Origin: Rheinheimera sp.
Lineage (GTDB): Bacteria > Pseudomonadota > Gammaproteobacteria > Enterobacterales > Alteromonadaceae
Direction: 5' to 3'
NCBI RefSeq assembly: GCF_020217005.1
Contig: NZ_JAIWOI010000177.1
Coordinates: 1-10,000, forward strand
DNA: 10,000 nt
Part shown: one piece after another, positions 1 to 7,761 of the stretch
Position numbering within the stretch: position 1 is the stretch's first letter
Layout: each line of letters opens with the position of its first letter
Notes under the pieces: model-generated
What the model was told of the DNA's origin: nothing
What the model saw: the letters and a program-made list of their open reading frames with translations, nothing else
Databases searched by the model: none
Translations under genes and position numbers: made by a program

Positions 1-2576
1 TCACAGGCACATCATTAAACGGCCGTGAGCTGATTGGTATAGGCGATAACCGTGGTGTGGAATACGATTTATATCCGTCAGAAATTATGACTGGCGCCAC
101 CATTTTTAAAACCACTGATGCCACACTAATGGTGCAAGGTATTGGTGGTACTGTAGATTTACGTACAGTTCGTCCACTGCAGGCCAAAGAAACCTTAACA
201 GTGAATGGCACTTATGAAGCCAATCAAAGTGACTCAGACAACCCTGAATTCGACAATAAAGGTAAACGTCTGGCGCTGTCTTTTGTTGAAAAGTTTGCGG
301 ATGAAACCATAGGCCTGGCTTTTGCCGCTGCCTCGACTGAATCGCCAAATAACCAACGTAAATATGGCGTCTGGGGTTACAGCGAAAACGCTGCCGGACA
401 ATTGCTGCCTACAGGTCTGGATACTCAGTCTATCAGCACAGAACTGGAGCGAGACACTATCTCGGCAGTCTTGGAATTCCGTCCTAACGACAAGCTGGAT
501 ATTACGCTGGATGCGCTGGATATAGATTACTCAGACTCAGGTGTATTACGTGGTTTTATCGAACCCTTCTCATCTGCCAATGTGACAGGTTCAGGCGCCA
601 ATTCTACGGGTACGCAAATTAATGCTAACCCTGTGCTGCGCACAGACCCGCTGCAAAAAGATGGCAATCTGCAGGTTTTTGGTCTGAATCTGGAATATCA
701 ACTAAACGACAACTGGTCCGTTGAGTTTGATGCCGCCTCCAGCGAGTCAGATAAACATGACTCACGCGGAGAATCTTATTCGGGTTTAGCGCGCTCTGGC
801 GCACTGAACTCATCACAATTGGGTAGTCGTGACTTTGTGATGACACCTGATGGTATTTTCTTTACCGGCTCTACAGGTCTGGACGCTTTTTCCGATCCAG
901 CCTTGCTGCAACTGACAGGTCCTCAGGTCTGGGGCGGCGGTATGGCTAACCTTGCAGATCAATTTACCACAGGTGTGTTACAGGCCAACGGCGAACCCTT
1001 CAGCTATTTTAATGCTCAGGATGGCTTCCTGAACTATGCCGACTTCACTGAAGAGCTAAAAACCTACCGCCTTGAAACTGTGGGTATTATCGAGAGTTCC
1101 TTTATTAACAAAGTCACTTTAGGTGTCAATTACAGCGACCGATACAAAGACAAGGAAAACAAAGGCTTTTTTGCCACAGCTGAATCTTATCCGTTCTCAA
1201 GCTCTATACCTTCAGCTTATGTTTATGGCTTAGCTGATTTAAGCTGGGCTGGTTTTGGTCAGGTAGTGGCTTATGATGGTTTTGCCCCCTACAGAGATGG
1301 CACTTACACTTTAAATGACGCGGGTTTATTAGAGCCGGATCGTTTAGGTGATACCTACAGCGTCGATGAAGAAGTCACGACCTTCTATGTAAAAGGTGAT
1401 TTTGAAAACGAAGTGGCTGGGATTCCTTACACTGGTAATATCGGTTTGCAGTATGTCAAAACTGACCAGTCATCCAGCGGCTATGTAGGCATAGTAGGTG
1501 CAAACTTCGCAGTCTGTGACGCCAACAATGACAAAGCCATAGATGCCGATTGTAATGTCACTCAAGGCACCAGCTACAGCCATGTGTTACCCAGCTTAAA
1601 TATCAGCTTTGAAGTGGGCGACAATAAATATGTACGTGCTGCAGCCAATAAAACCATCAGCAGGGCCCGTATTGATCAAATGAAAGCCTCTGGTTTTGTC
1701 AAATTCGACCAGAATATTGATTTAATTGCGATACCTAACACAGTGGCTGACGTAGAAAAATACGGTACTCCCTGGTCTAAATTTGCCGGTAACCCTTTGT
1801 TAAAACCACTGGAATCCAACAACTTTGACCTGTCATTTGAAAACTACTTTGAAACTGACGGTTATGTGTCTCTGGCGGCATTCTACAAAGATCTGGTGAA
1901 CTGGACTCGTGACGGCAACAGCTTAATCAACTTCCGTAATGACGAAACCAACGGTGGCGCTGATTACTTTATCCCGGGCTTCCATGACCGCATTATCGAT
2001 CAGGACGGCACTTATGGTCCTGCCGATATCGCCTACTCCACAGGTGATTTGGTGACACCACCAGATTATGGCTACTACTCCTTCTTCCAGGATGGCTTAA
2101 AAGGCAAAGTGAAAGGCCTGGAGTTCACAGCTAACACACCACTGAGCATGTTGCATGAAAGTCTGGATGGTTTTGGTGTTGCAGCTTCTGCCACTTTGAT
2201 TGACGCTGAATTGGAAGACGGCAGCCGTATTCCTGGTCAGTCTGATCGTGTGTACTCCTTAACCGCCTACTATGAAATGGAAGGTTTTGAGTTCAGGGTA
2301 GCAGCAACAGACCGTTCCGACTTCAGCACCTATCAACGTGGTGGTTCCAATAAGATTGAAACAGCTTCACGTAACGGTGTACGTTTAGTGGATGCGCAAA
2401 TCAGCTATGACTTTACGCAAAGCCCGTGGGATATGCTCGAAGGTCTGCGTGTGTCGCTGCAGGGTACTAACCTGACTGACGTGGATGAAGAAACAGTGGA
2501 TGACAACGGTATAGTCACCACCCGCCGTCAGTTTGGCCCTTCTTATATGCTGAACTTTAACTACTCTTTCTACTAA
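1..2576 (+). CDS. TonB-dependent outer-membrane receptor, 5'-truncated by window edge
   Basis: The reading frame is open from base 3 with no stop, so the GTG at 57 is internal and the real start lies before the window; 857 residues are visible. The first residues include an LNGREL segment, then RGVEYDLYPSE, MTGATIFKT and GIGGTVDLRTVRPL, the end of the plug domain in receptors of the TonB-Xanthomonas/Caulobacter type. The rest is beta-barrel: alternating aromatic/polar strands, long loops rich in Gly, Asp and Ser, and a terminal NFNYSFY ending in an aromatic residue, as expected for recognition by the Bam machinery. The missing part should be the signal peptide, TonB box and first half of the plug. 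Such receptors move large substrates, often oligosaccharides, across the outer membrane using TonB energy. The downstream GH97 gene suggests an alpha-glucan ligand, but that is inferred from context. One predicted loop (bases 1515-1553) has a Cys-bracketed acidic motif resembling a calcium loop. Confidence 0.95.
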   Translation, partial: TGTSLNGRELIGIGDNRGVEYDLYPSEIMTGATIFKTTDATLMVQGIGGTVDLRTVRPLQAKETLTVNGTYEANQSDSDNPEFDNKGKRLALSFVEKFADETIGLAFAAASTESPNNQRKYGVWGYSENAAGQLLPTGLDTQSISTELERDTISAVLEFRPNDKLDITLDALDIDYSDSGVLRGFIEPFSSANVTGSGANSTGTQINANPVLRTDPLQKDGNLQVFGLNLEYQLNDNWSVEFDAASSESDKHDSRGESYSGLARSGALNSSQLGSRDFVMTPDGIFFTGSTGLDAFSDPALLQLTGPQVWGGGMANLADQFTTGVLQANGEPFSYFNAQDGFLNYADFTEELKTYRLETVGIIESSFINKVTLGVNYSDRYKDKENKGFFATAESYPFSSSIPSAYVYGLADLSWAGFGQVVAYDGFAPYRDGTYTLNDAGLLEPDRLGDTYSVDEEVTTFYVKGDFENEVAGIPYTGNIGLQYVKTDQSSSGYVGIVGANFAVCDANNDKAIDADCNVTQGTSYSHVLPSLNISFEVGDNKYVRAAANKTISRARIDQMKASGFVKFDQNIDLIAIPNTVADVEKYGTPWSKFAGNPLLKPLESNNFDLSFENYFETDGYVSLAAFYKDLVNWTRDGNSLINFRNDETNGGADYFIPGFHDRIIDQDGTYGPADIAYSTGDLVTPPDYGYYSFFQDGLKGKVKGLEFTANTPLSMLHESLDGFGVAASATLIDAELEDGSRIPGQSDRVYSLTAYYEMEGFEFRVAATDRSDFSTYQRGGSNKIETASRNGVRLVDAQISYDFTQSPWDMLEGLRVSLQGTNLTDVDEETVDDNGIVTTRRQFGPSYMLNFNYSFY

Positions 2577-2591
2577 GAGCGGCAGGAAGAC

Positions 2592-2630
2592 AAGCCCCTG
2601 AACTATCCTATGATTGTCAGGGGCTTTTTT
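2592..2630 (+). terminator. Intrinsic terminator after the TonB-dependent receptor gene
   Basis: A 10-bp perfect stem (AAGCCCCTGA at 2592-2601 with TCAGGGGCTT at 2617-2626) encloses a 15-nt loop and ends in a run of six T (2625-2630). It lies 15 bases after the receptor stop codon. It should separate, or partly attenuate, transcription between the receptor and the halogenase operon. I see no convincing sigma-70 promoter between it and the next gene, so read-through is possible. Confidence 0.9.
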
Positions 2631-2658
2631 ATAGCCAGTGTTTATAAATGAAAACAAT

Positions 2659-2663
2659 AAGGA
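2659..2663 (+). promoter_or_regulatory. Ribosome binding site of first halogenase gene
   Basis: AAGGA sits six bases before the ATG at 2670, a good Shine-Dalgarno match and spacing. It supports that start, which also places the FAD-binding GxGxxG motif at residue 12 as expected for this family. Confidence 0.75.
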
Positions 2664-2669
2664 CAGCGC

Positions 2670-4160
2670 ATGCAAACAGCAGTAAAAAAACTGGTGATCG
2701 CAGGAGGTGGCACTGCTGGCTGGATGGCAGCGGCCCTGCTGAAAAAGGTTTTTGGCGATACCCTGGCCATAGAATTGGTTGAATCCGAAGACATTGGCAT
2801 TATTGGTGTAGGTGAAGCCACTATTCCACCTATCCAGATTTTTAATCAGTACCTGGGTCTGGACGAAAAAGAATTTCTACGTGAAACCCATGCCACCATC
2901 AAACTGGCGATCAAATTCGAAAACTGGCGGGTGCAAGGCGAAAGTTATTACCATACCTTTGGTGCACCGGGCGCCACTATGGGCGTGACCAATTTCCAAC
3001 ATTATTGGCTTAGGGCCAAAGAGCTGGGGTTAACAGAATCCTTATGGGACTTTGACTTAAATTACCTGTGCTGCCAGCAAGGCAAATTTAACAAAATCAA
3101 AACCCCTAACCCTGTCTACGATATGCCTTATGCCTATCATTTTGACTCAGCGCTTTATGGCAAATACCTGCGCAAACTGGCAGAACAGGCTGGTGTGATC
3201 CGCACCGAAGGCTTGATAGAGCATGTCAGGCAAAATCCGGAAACTGGCTTTGTCCAGGCTTTACAACTCAAAGATGGCCGTGAAATCGCAGGGGATTTGT
3301 TTATCGACTGCACCGGCTTACGTGGCCTGTTAATTCGCAAAACTTTAGGGGTGCCCTACGAACACTGGGACCACTACCTGCCTGCAAATAGTGCCTTGGC
3401 TGTGCCGACTGAACGTTTTGCACAGACCCTGCCCTACACCCGCAGCATAGCGCACAGTGCAGGCTGGCAATGGCGTATTCCACTAACCCATCGTAACGGC
3501 AACGGCATAGTCTATAGCTCCAGCTATTTAAGCGACGACCAGGCCTATCAAACGCTGATGAATAATCTCGATTCCAAAGCTCTGGCTGAACCGAAAAAAA
3601 TCAGCTTTGAAACAGGCCGCACCACAGAGCAATGGCATAAAAACGTGGTAGCCGTTGGCTTATCCAGCGGCTTTTTGGAACCTCTGGAGTCAACCAGTAT
3701 TCACCTTATTCAATCAGCCATAGTGCGGCTGATGAAAATGTTCCCCAACCGCGGCATCAGCGAGGCGCAAGTCAGGGCGTACAACGCTGAATCTAAAGAT
3801 GAATTTGAAACCATCCGTGACTTTATTATTTTGCATTATCACGTTAACCAGCGCGACGACTCCGATTTTTGGCGGGATATGCGCCAGATGGCTATTCCAC
3901 ACCGGCTGGAGCAAAAACTAGCCTTGTTTAAAGAAACGGCCGCTATTTTTAACGACGCCAATGATATTTTCCGTGACTCGTCCTGGCTGCAGGTGATGTT
4001 AGGTCAGGGCATAGTACCGACGGATTATCATGCAGCAGCCCGTTCTTACCCCAAAGAGCTGTTACTGGACATGATGCAAAACATCCGCCAGGCCAAACAG
4101 CAGCCGCTGCATAAACTAACAGGCCACGATGAATTTTTGGATCTGTACACAAGGGCCTAA
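2670..4160 (+). CDS. Flavin-dependent halogenase family protein (tryptophan halogenase-like), copy 1
   Basis: A 496-residue cytoplasmic protein with no signal peptide. The N-terminal FAD-binding motif GGGTAGW is at residues 12-18 and the GIIGVGEAT segment near 43-51. K78, in TIKLAIKFENW, matches the catalytic lysine of PrnA (K79). The family signature GWQWRIP is at 265-271. E340, in LEPLEST, matches the PrnA active-site glutamate (E346) and is followed by S341. A late RDDSDFWRD segment (395-403) is also typical. Family members use reduced FAD, oxygen and halide to form hypohalous acid that is relayed by the lysine to an aromatic substrate; a separate flavin reductase is needed and is not seen here. 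At 496 residues it is shorter than PrnA or RebH, which are somewhat over 500. Relatives beside TonB receptors in Caulobacter- and Xanthomonas-type bacteria are often called tryptophan halogenase without a proven native substrate. It is the first gene of a tightly packed operon with the next halogenase and a GH97 glycosidase. Family assignment is firm; substrate and halide are unknown. Confidence 0.93.
   Translation: MQTAVKKLVIAGGGTAGWMAAALLKKVFGDTLAIELVESEDIGIIGVGEATIPPIQIFNQYLGLDEKEFLRETHATIKLAIKFENWRVQGESYYHTFGAPGATMGVTNFQHYWLRAKELGLTESLWDFDLNYLCCQQGKFNKIKTPNPVYDMPYAYHFDSALYGKYLRKLAEQAGVIRTEGLIEHVRQNPETGFVQALQLKDGREIAGDLFIDCTGLRGLLIRKTLGVPYEHWDHYLPANSALAVPTERFAQTLPYTRSIAHSAGWQWRIPLTHRNGNGIVYSSSYLSDDQAYQTLMNNLDSKALAEPKKISFETGRTTEQWHKNVVAVGLSSGFLEPLESTSIHLIQSAIVRLMKMFPNRGISEAQVRAYNAESKDEFETIRDFIILHYHVNQRDDSDFWRDMRQMAIPHRLEQKLALFKETAAIFNDANDIFRDSSWLQVMLGQGIVPTDYHAAARSYPKELLLDMMQNIRQAKQQPLHKLTGHDEFLDLYTRA
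4151..4155 (+). promoter_or_regulatory. Ribosome binding site deciding the start of halogenase copy 2
   Basis: AAGGG lies six bases before the ATG at 4162, inside the last codons of the first halogenase gene. It favours 4162 over the in-frame ATG at 4129, which would overlap the upstream gene and add eleven residues before the FAD motif. With the 4162 start the two halogenases begin in register. Confidence 0.75.
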
Positions 4161-4161
4161 G

Positions 4162-5667
4162 ATGCAGCAAAACCATTCCATACTGATTGCAGGTGGCGGC
4201 ACAGCAGGCTGGATGACGGCCTGTTTAATGGCCCAGGCCTGGCCTGATGCGCAGATCAGCCTGATAGAATCGCCTGATATCGGCATTATTGGCGTCGGTG
4301 AAGGTTCAACCCCCAGCCTGAAGGCCTTTTTCCAACAATTAAATATTCCCGACAGCGAATGGATGAGCGCCTGTAACGCCACCTATAAAACCAATATTCG
4401 TTTTATCAACTGGAGCCCGGCTTCAGGCAACAGCAGTTACAGTCACCCTTTTATTTCGCAGCTCGATACTTTTAGTGAAAAAGCCTTTTACTCCAACTGC
4501 TTTAGCAGGCGCATGGGGTTGGACTTTGAAACCAGCCCCAACAAGTTTTTCTTTAATAGCTATCTGGCCAAGGCCGGAAAAGCCCCTATTACACCTGCCC
4601 ATTTTCCGTTTCGCATTGAGTACGGCTACCACTTTGACTCGGCTTTGCTGGGCCAGTTTTTAAGGACAAAAGCACTGCAGCTTGGCGTGACGCATTGGCC
4701 ACTGACCATAGAAAGCGTAACTCAAGAGCCGGATGGCCGCATTAAAGCACTGATTTGTAATGATGGCCGCGTGTTGAGTGCCGACTTATTTGTCGACTGC
4801 ACAGGCTTTAGCAGTCTGCTGATGCAAAAAACTCTGGCTGTGCCCTTTCAGTCTTTTGCCAGTAATTTGTTTAACGATGCGGCAGTGGTATTGCCCACAG
4901 CCGCTTTAGCTCACTTGCCAGTCGAAACTACAGCCACAGCCTTGTCTAATGGCTGGGCCTGGCAAATTCCATTGCAGCACAGAACAGGCCATGGCTATGT
5001 CTATAGCTCAGCTTTTACCAATGCCGACAAAGCCGAGCTTGAGCTTCGCACTCAGCTGGGGTTAGTAGATTCGGCTGTACAAGCCCGGCATTTAAAGATG
5101 AAAGTGGGCCAGCTGCAGCAGCATTGGTACAAAAACTGTTTAGCCGTGGGTTTATCGCAGGGCTTTATTGAGCCTTTAGAAGCCACAGCTTTGCATCTGG
5201 TACAAACCTCGGTGCAGATTTTTATCGACCAGTATCAGTTCAGCCAAGCGACCGCCCTGCAGCAACAGCAGTACAACCAACAGATTTCCGAGCGATTTGA
5301 GCGGGTACGCGACTATATAGTGGCACATTACAAACTCAACAGCCGAGATGATAGCGACTACTGGTGCGCCAACAGAGCCAACACAGAATTGTCCGATTCG
5401 TTGCTGCAGATCCTCGACTGCTGGTATCGCCGGCATGATCTTGACCAGGAAATCAAACGCCAGCAATTAAGCTCGCATTTTGGCACTAGTTCCTGGCATT
5501 GCCTGCTGTCGGGCTATGGCATTTATCCGGCTTTGGTTGCAACGCAAGATCAGCTGGAAAAACGTCCGGATCCCTACCAGGACTTACAGCTGGACGCATT
5601 TTTTTCCGCTTGTCTGCTGAACTTTATGCCGCAACAACAACTTCTGACTATTTACCAAGGAACCTGA
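4162..5667 (+). CDS. Flavin-dependent halogenase family protein (tryptophan halogenase-like), copy 2
   Basis: A 501-residue cytoplasmic protein starting one base after the stop of copy 1, so translation is probably coupled. It has the same signatures: GGGTAGW at 11-17, GIIGVGEGST at 41-50, catalytic-lysine equivalent K76 in CNATYKTNIRFINW, GWAWQIP at 264-270, active-site glutamate E340 in IEPLEAT, and RDDSDYW at 395-401. The residue after E340 is alanine where copy 1 and PrnA (S347) have serine, a change beside the active centre. By eye the N-terminal regions of the two copies match at well under two thirds of positions, so this is an old paralogue rather than a recent duplication. The region around residues 100-150 also differs clearly from copy 1, and that region helps shape the substrate pocket in PrnA-type enzymes. 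The two proteins may therefore act on different positions or substrates, or as a heteromer. No substrate can be read from sequence. The gene ends one base before the GH97 start. Confidence 0.93.
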   Translation: MQQNHSILIAGGGTAGWMTACLMAQAWPDAQISLIESPDIGIIGVGEGSTPSLKAFFQQLNIPDSEWMSACNATYKTNIRFINWSPASGNSSYSHPFISQLDTFSEKAFYSNCFSRRMGLDFETSPNKFFFNSYLAKAGKAPITPAHFPFRIEYGYHFDSALLGQFLRTKALQLGVTHWPLTIESVTQEPDGRIKALICNDGRVLSADLFVDCTGFSSLLMQKTLAVPFQSFASNLFNDAAVVLPTAALAHLPVETTATALSNGWAWQIPLQHRTGHGYVYSSAFTNADKAELELRTQLGLVDSAVQARHLKMKVGQLQQHWYKNCLAVGLSQGFIEPLEATALHLVQTSVQIFIDQYQFSQATALQQQQYNQQISERFERVRDYIVAHYKLNSRDDSDYWCANRANTELSDSLLQILDCWYRRHDLDQEIKRQQLSSHFGTSSWHCLLSGYGIYPALVATQDQLEKRPDPYQDLQLDAFFSACLLNFMPQQQLLTIYQGT

Positions 5668-5668
5668 T

Positions 5669-7690
5669 ATGAAGTGGAGCATAGTTTTAATCCTGAGCTC
5701 TGTGCTTAGCCTGCAGGCTATAGCGAAAGAGCCTGCTGACGAGCAAAGCTGGCAGCTACAATCGCCGGATCAGCAAATCAGCCTAAAGCTTAATTTGTCG
5801 GATAAAAGCTTAAGTTACAGCGTCGACTATAAAAACAAAGCCGTGCTTAAGCCCTCCGCTTTAGGTTTTGCTTTTAAAGATCAGCCGCTGCTGCAGGCCA
5901 ACTTAAAGGCCGACAAAGTACAGCATCAAAGCCACAACAGCAGCTGGCAACCGGTGTGGGGCCAGCGTTCCACCATAGTAGACAACTACAATGAAATCAG
6001 CCTGGATTTAAGCGAACAAGGCGATAAAGCAAGGCAAATGCAGCTGGTGTTTCGTGTTTACAACGACGGCGTGGCCTTTCGTTATCTGCTGCCTAAACAG
6101 CCGCACCTAAACAAAGTGGTGATCAGCGACGAGCTGACCGAATTTGCCTTTGCCCGTAACTTTTCCGCCTGGTGGATCCAGGCCTATCAGGATCAGCGTT
6201 TTGAATACCAGTATCTGAATTCGGCGTTAAGCTCGGTGAATGTGGCCCATACGCCTTTAACTTTGCTGGATAATGGCATCGCCATTTCGGTGCATGAAGC
6301 CGCTTTAGTCAATTACGCTTCGATGACGCTGCGTCATATCACCGACAACCATATCACGCTCAAAGCCGACTTAGTACCCTGGGCCAATGGCGATAAGGTC
6401 TACACTCAAACTCCTTTTCAAACGCCCTGGCGCACTATTCAAATTGCGGATTCCGAAGTGGCTTTGCTGAATTCAGACCTTATTCTGAATTTAAATGAAC
6501 CAGCCGCCAAAGACACAGATGTCAGCTATATCAAACCCGGCAAATACATGGGCATTTGGTGGGAAATGCATATAGGCGAAAAGGACTGGTCACCAGGCCC
6601 GAAACAAGGCGCCACCACAGAACGCGCCATGCAATACATCGACTTTGCCAGCCAACACAATATCGACAGCGTTTTAATTGAAGGCTGGAACAAAGGCTGG
6701 GAAGGCGACTGGTGGCAAAGGCCGCCCACTTTTAGTTTTACTGAAGCGGTCGAAGGTTTTGACATAGAAAAAGTGAATAACTACGCCAAAAGCAAAGGGG
6801 TCACCTTAACAGGCCACCACGAAACAGCGGCTGGTATCAGCTACTACGAAAAACAGATGGAACAAGGTTTTGCTTATTACCAGAAGCTTGGCATTCCGTC
6901 GGTCAAAATGGGTTATGTCGGCACCCGTGTTGATCAAAAAGAGTGGCACCACGGCCAGTTGATGGTCAATCACTTCCAAAAAGTGACAGAAACAGCGGCC
7001 CGCCACAAAGTGATGGTGAACGCCCATGAAACAGTGAAAGACACCGGCTTAAGCCGCACTTACCCTAACCTGATGACGCGCGAGTCGGTACGCGGTATGG
7101 AATACAATGGTGGCAGCCCGGATACCGGCAACTTACCCAACCATACAGTGATTATTCCTTTTACCCGAGGTTTATCCGGCCCTATCGACTTTACCCCAGG
7201 CATTTTTAACTTCGACTACCAAAAATACCGGCCCAACAACAGAGTGCCCAGCACTTTGGCCAATCAGCTCGCTTTGTATGTCACCTTGTACAGCCCGCTG
7301 CAAATGGTGGCCGATTTACCGGAAAACTATCAGGGCCACCCGGCTTTTGCCTTTATCGACGCTGTGCCCACTGACTGGCAACAAAGCACAGCGCTGCAAG
7401 GCAAAATAGGCCAGTATCTGGTGATAGCACGGCAGGATAAGCATTCAGACAACTGGTACTTAGGCGCCACCAGCAATGAAGAAGCCCGCACGCTGCAGCA
7501 GCCTTTAGGCTTTCTAAAAGCAGGTGTGCGTTATCAGATGATTGCTTATACAGACGCCGCCGATTCGCACTGGGAAACCAATCCGGAAGCTTATGAAATC
7601 AAACGCAGTGAAGTGACAGCCAAAGATACCATCCCCCTGGTGTTGCAGCCCGGTGGCGGTGCTGCTATTGAATTTATTCCGCTGAAATAA
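5669..7690 (+). CDS. Secreted GH97 glycoside hydrolase, probable inverting alpha-glucosidase (SusB-like)
   Basis: A 673-residue protein with a Sec signal peptide: hydrophobic residues 4-17 and an AIA site before K20, so periplasmic or exported. The GH97 layout is present: N-terminal beta-sandwich (about 25-285), catalytic barrel (about 290-565, with YMGIWWEMH at 293-301 and VLIEGWNKGW at 335-344), and C-terminal beta-domain (about 570-673). Acidic residues E385 (GHHETA), E454 (NAHE), E472 (TRES) and E478 (RGMEY) keep the spacing I recall for Bacteroides SusB E439, E508, E526 and E532, which act as catalytic base/acid and calcium ligands. The segment VKMGYVG (412-418) has glycine where retaining GH97 enzymes carry an aspartate nucleophile (KVDF type), which points to the inverting, alpha-glucoside-hydrolysing branch. 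AAGGAA at 5657-5662 is a good ribosome binding site. The gene starts one base after the second halogenase, so all three genes should be co-transcribed. The likely role is releasing glucose from maltodextrin-like oligosaccharides; exact specificity is untested. Confidence 0.93.
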   Translation: MKWSIVLILSSVLSLQAIAKEPADEQSWQLQSPDQQISLKLNLSDKSLSYSVDYKNKAVLKPSALGFAFKDQPLLQANLKADKVQHQSHNSSWQPVWGQRSTIVDNYNEISLDLSEQGDKARQMQLVFRVYNDGVAFRYLLPKQPHLNKVVISDELTEFAFARNFSAWWIQAYQDQRFEYQYLNSALSSVNVAHTPLTLLDNGIAISVHEAALVNYASMTLRHITDNHITLKADLVPWANGDKVYTQTPFQTPWRTIQIADSEVALLNSDLILNLNEPAAKDTDVSYIKPGKYMGIWWEMHIGEKDWSPGPKQGATTERAMQYIDFASQHNIDSVLIEGWNKGWEGDWWQRPPTFSFTEAVEGFDIEKVNNYAKSKGVTLTGHHETAAGISYYEKQMEQGFAYYQKLGIPSVKMGYVGTRVDQKEWHHGQLMVNHFQKVTETAARHKVMVNAHETVKDTGLSRTYPNLMTRESVRGMEYNGGSPDTGNLPNHTVIIPFTRGLSGPIDFTPGIFNFDYQKYRPNNRVPSTLANQLALYVTLYSPLQMVADLPENYQGHPAFAFIDAVPTDWQQSTALQGKIGQYLVIARQDKHSDNWYLGATSNEEARTLQQPLGFLKAGVRYQMIAYTDAADSHWETNPEAYEIKRSEVTAKDTIPLVLQPGGGAAIEFIPLK

Positions 7691-7702
7691 AGCACGCTCT
7701 GG

Positions 7703-7748
7703 TGCAGAAACAACAAAGGCAGCCTAGGCTGCCTTTGTTGTTTCTGCA
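7703..7748. terminator. Bidirectional intrinsic terminator: perfect 46-bp palindrome
   Basis: Two 23-base arms meet at CCTAGG with no spacer and match perfectly. The inner GC-rich core (GGCAGCC/GGCTGCC) is flanked by AAACAACAAA on one side and TTTGTTGTTT on the other, so each strand reads as a hairpin followed by a U-rich tract. It lies between the ends of the convergent GH97 gene (stop at 7690) and MFS gene (stop at 7762), where a shared terminator is expected. Confidence 0.9.
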
Positions 7749-7761
7749 AAATCTTTACCGC

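Noticed and set aside
57..59. GTG as the start of the TonB-dependent receptor
   Set aside because: The frame is open upstream to the window edge and encodes plug-domain sequence (LNGREL), so the start is outside the window.
2385..2675. Minus-strand 96-residue reading frame across the receptor end and terminator
   Set aside because: It is antisense to the receptor and runs through the terminator hairpin, with no domain or ribosome binding site.
4129..4161. ATG at 4129 as the start of halogenase copy 2
   Set aside because: It would overlap the first halogenase gene by 32 bases and add an unrelated eleven-residue tail; 4162 has a good ribosome binding site and aligns with copy 1.
2670..5667. 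Recent tandem duplication of the halogenase gene
   Set aside because: The copies share motifs but differ widely along their length and in loop content, so they are old paralogues.
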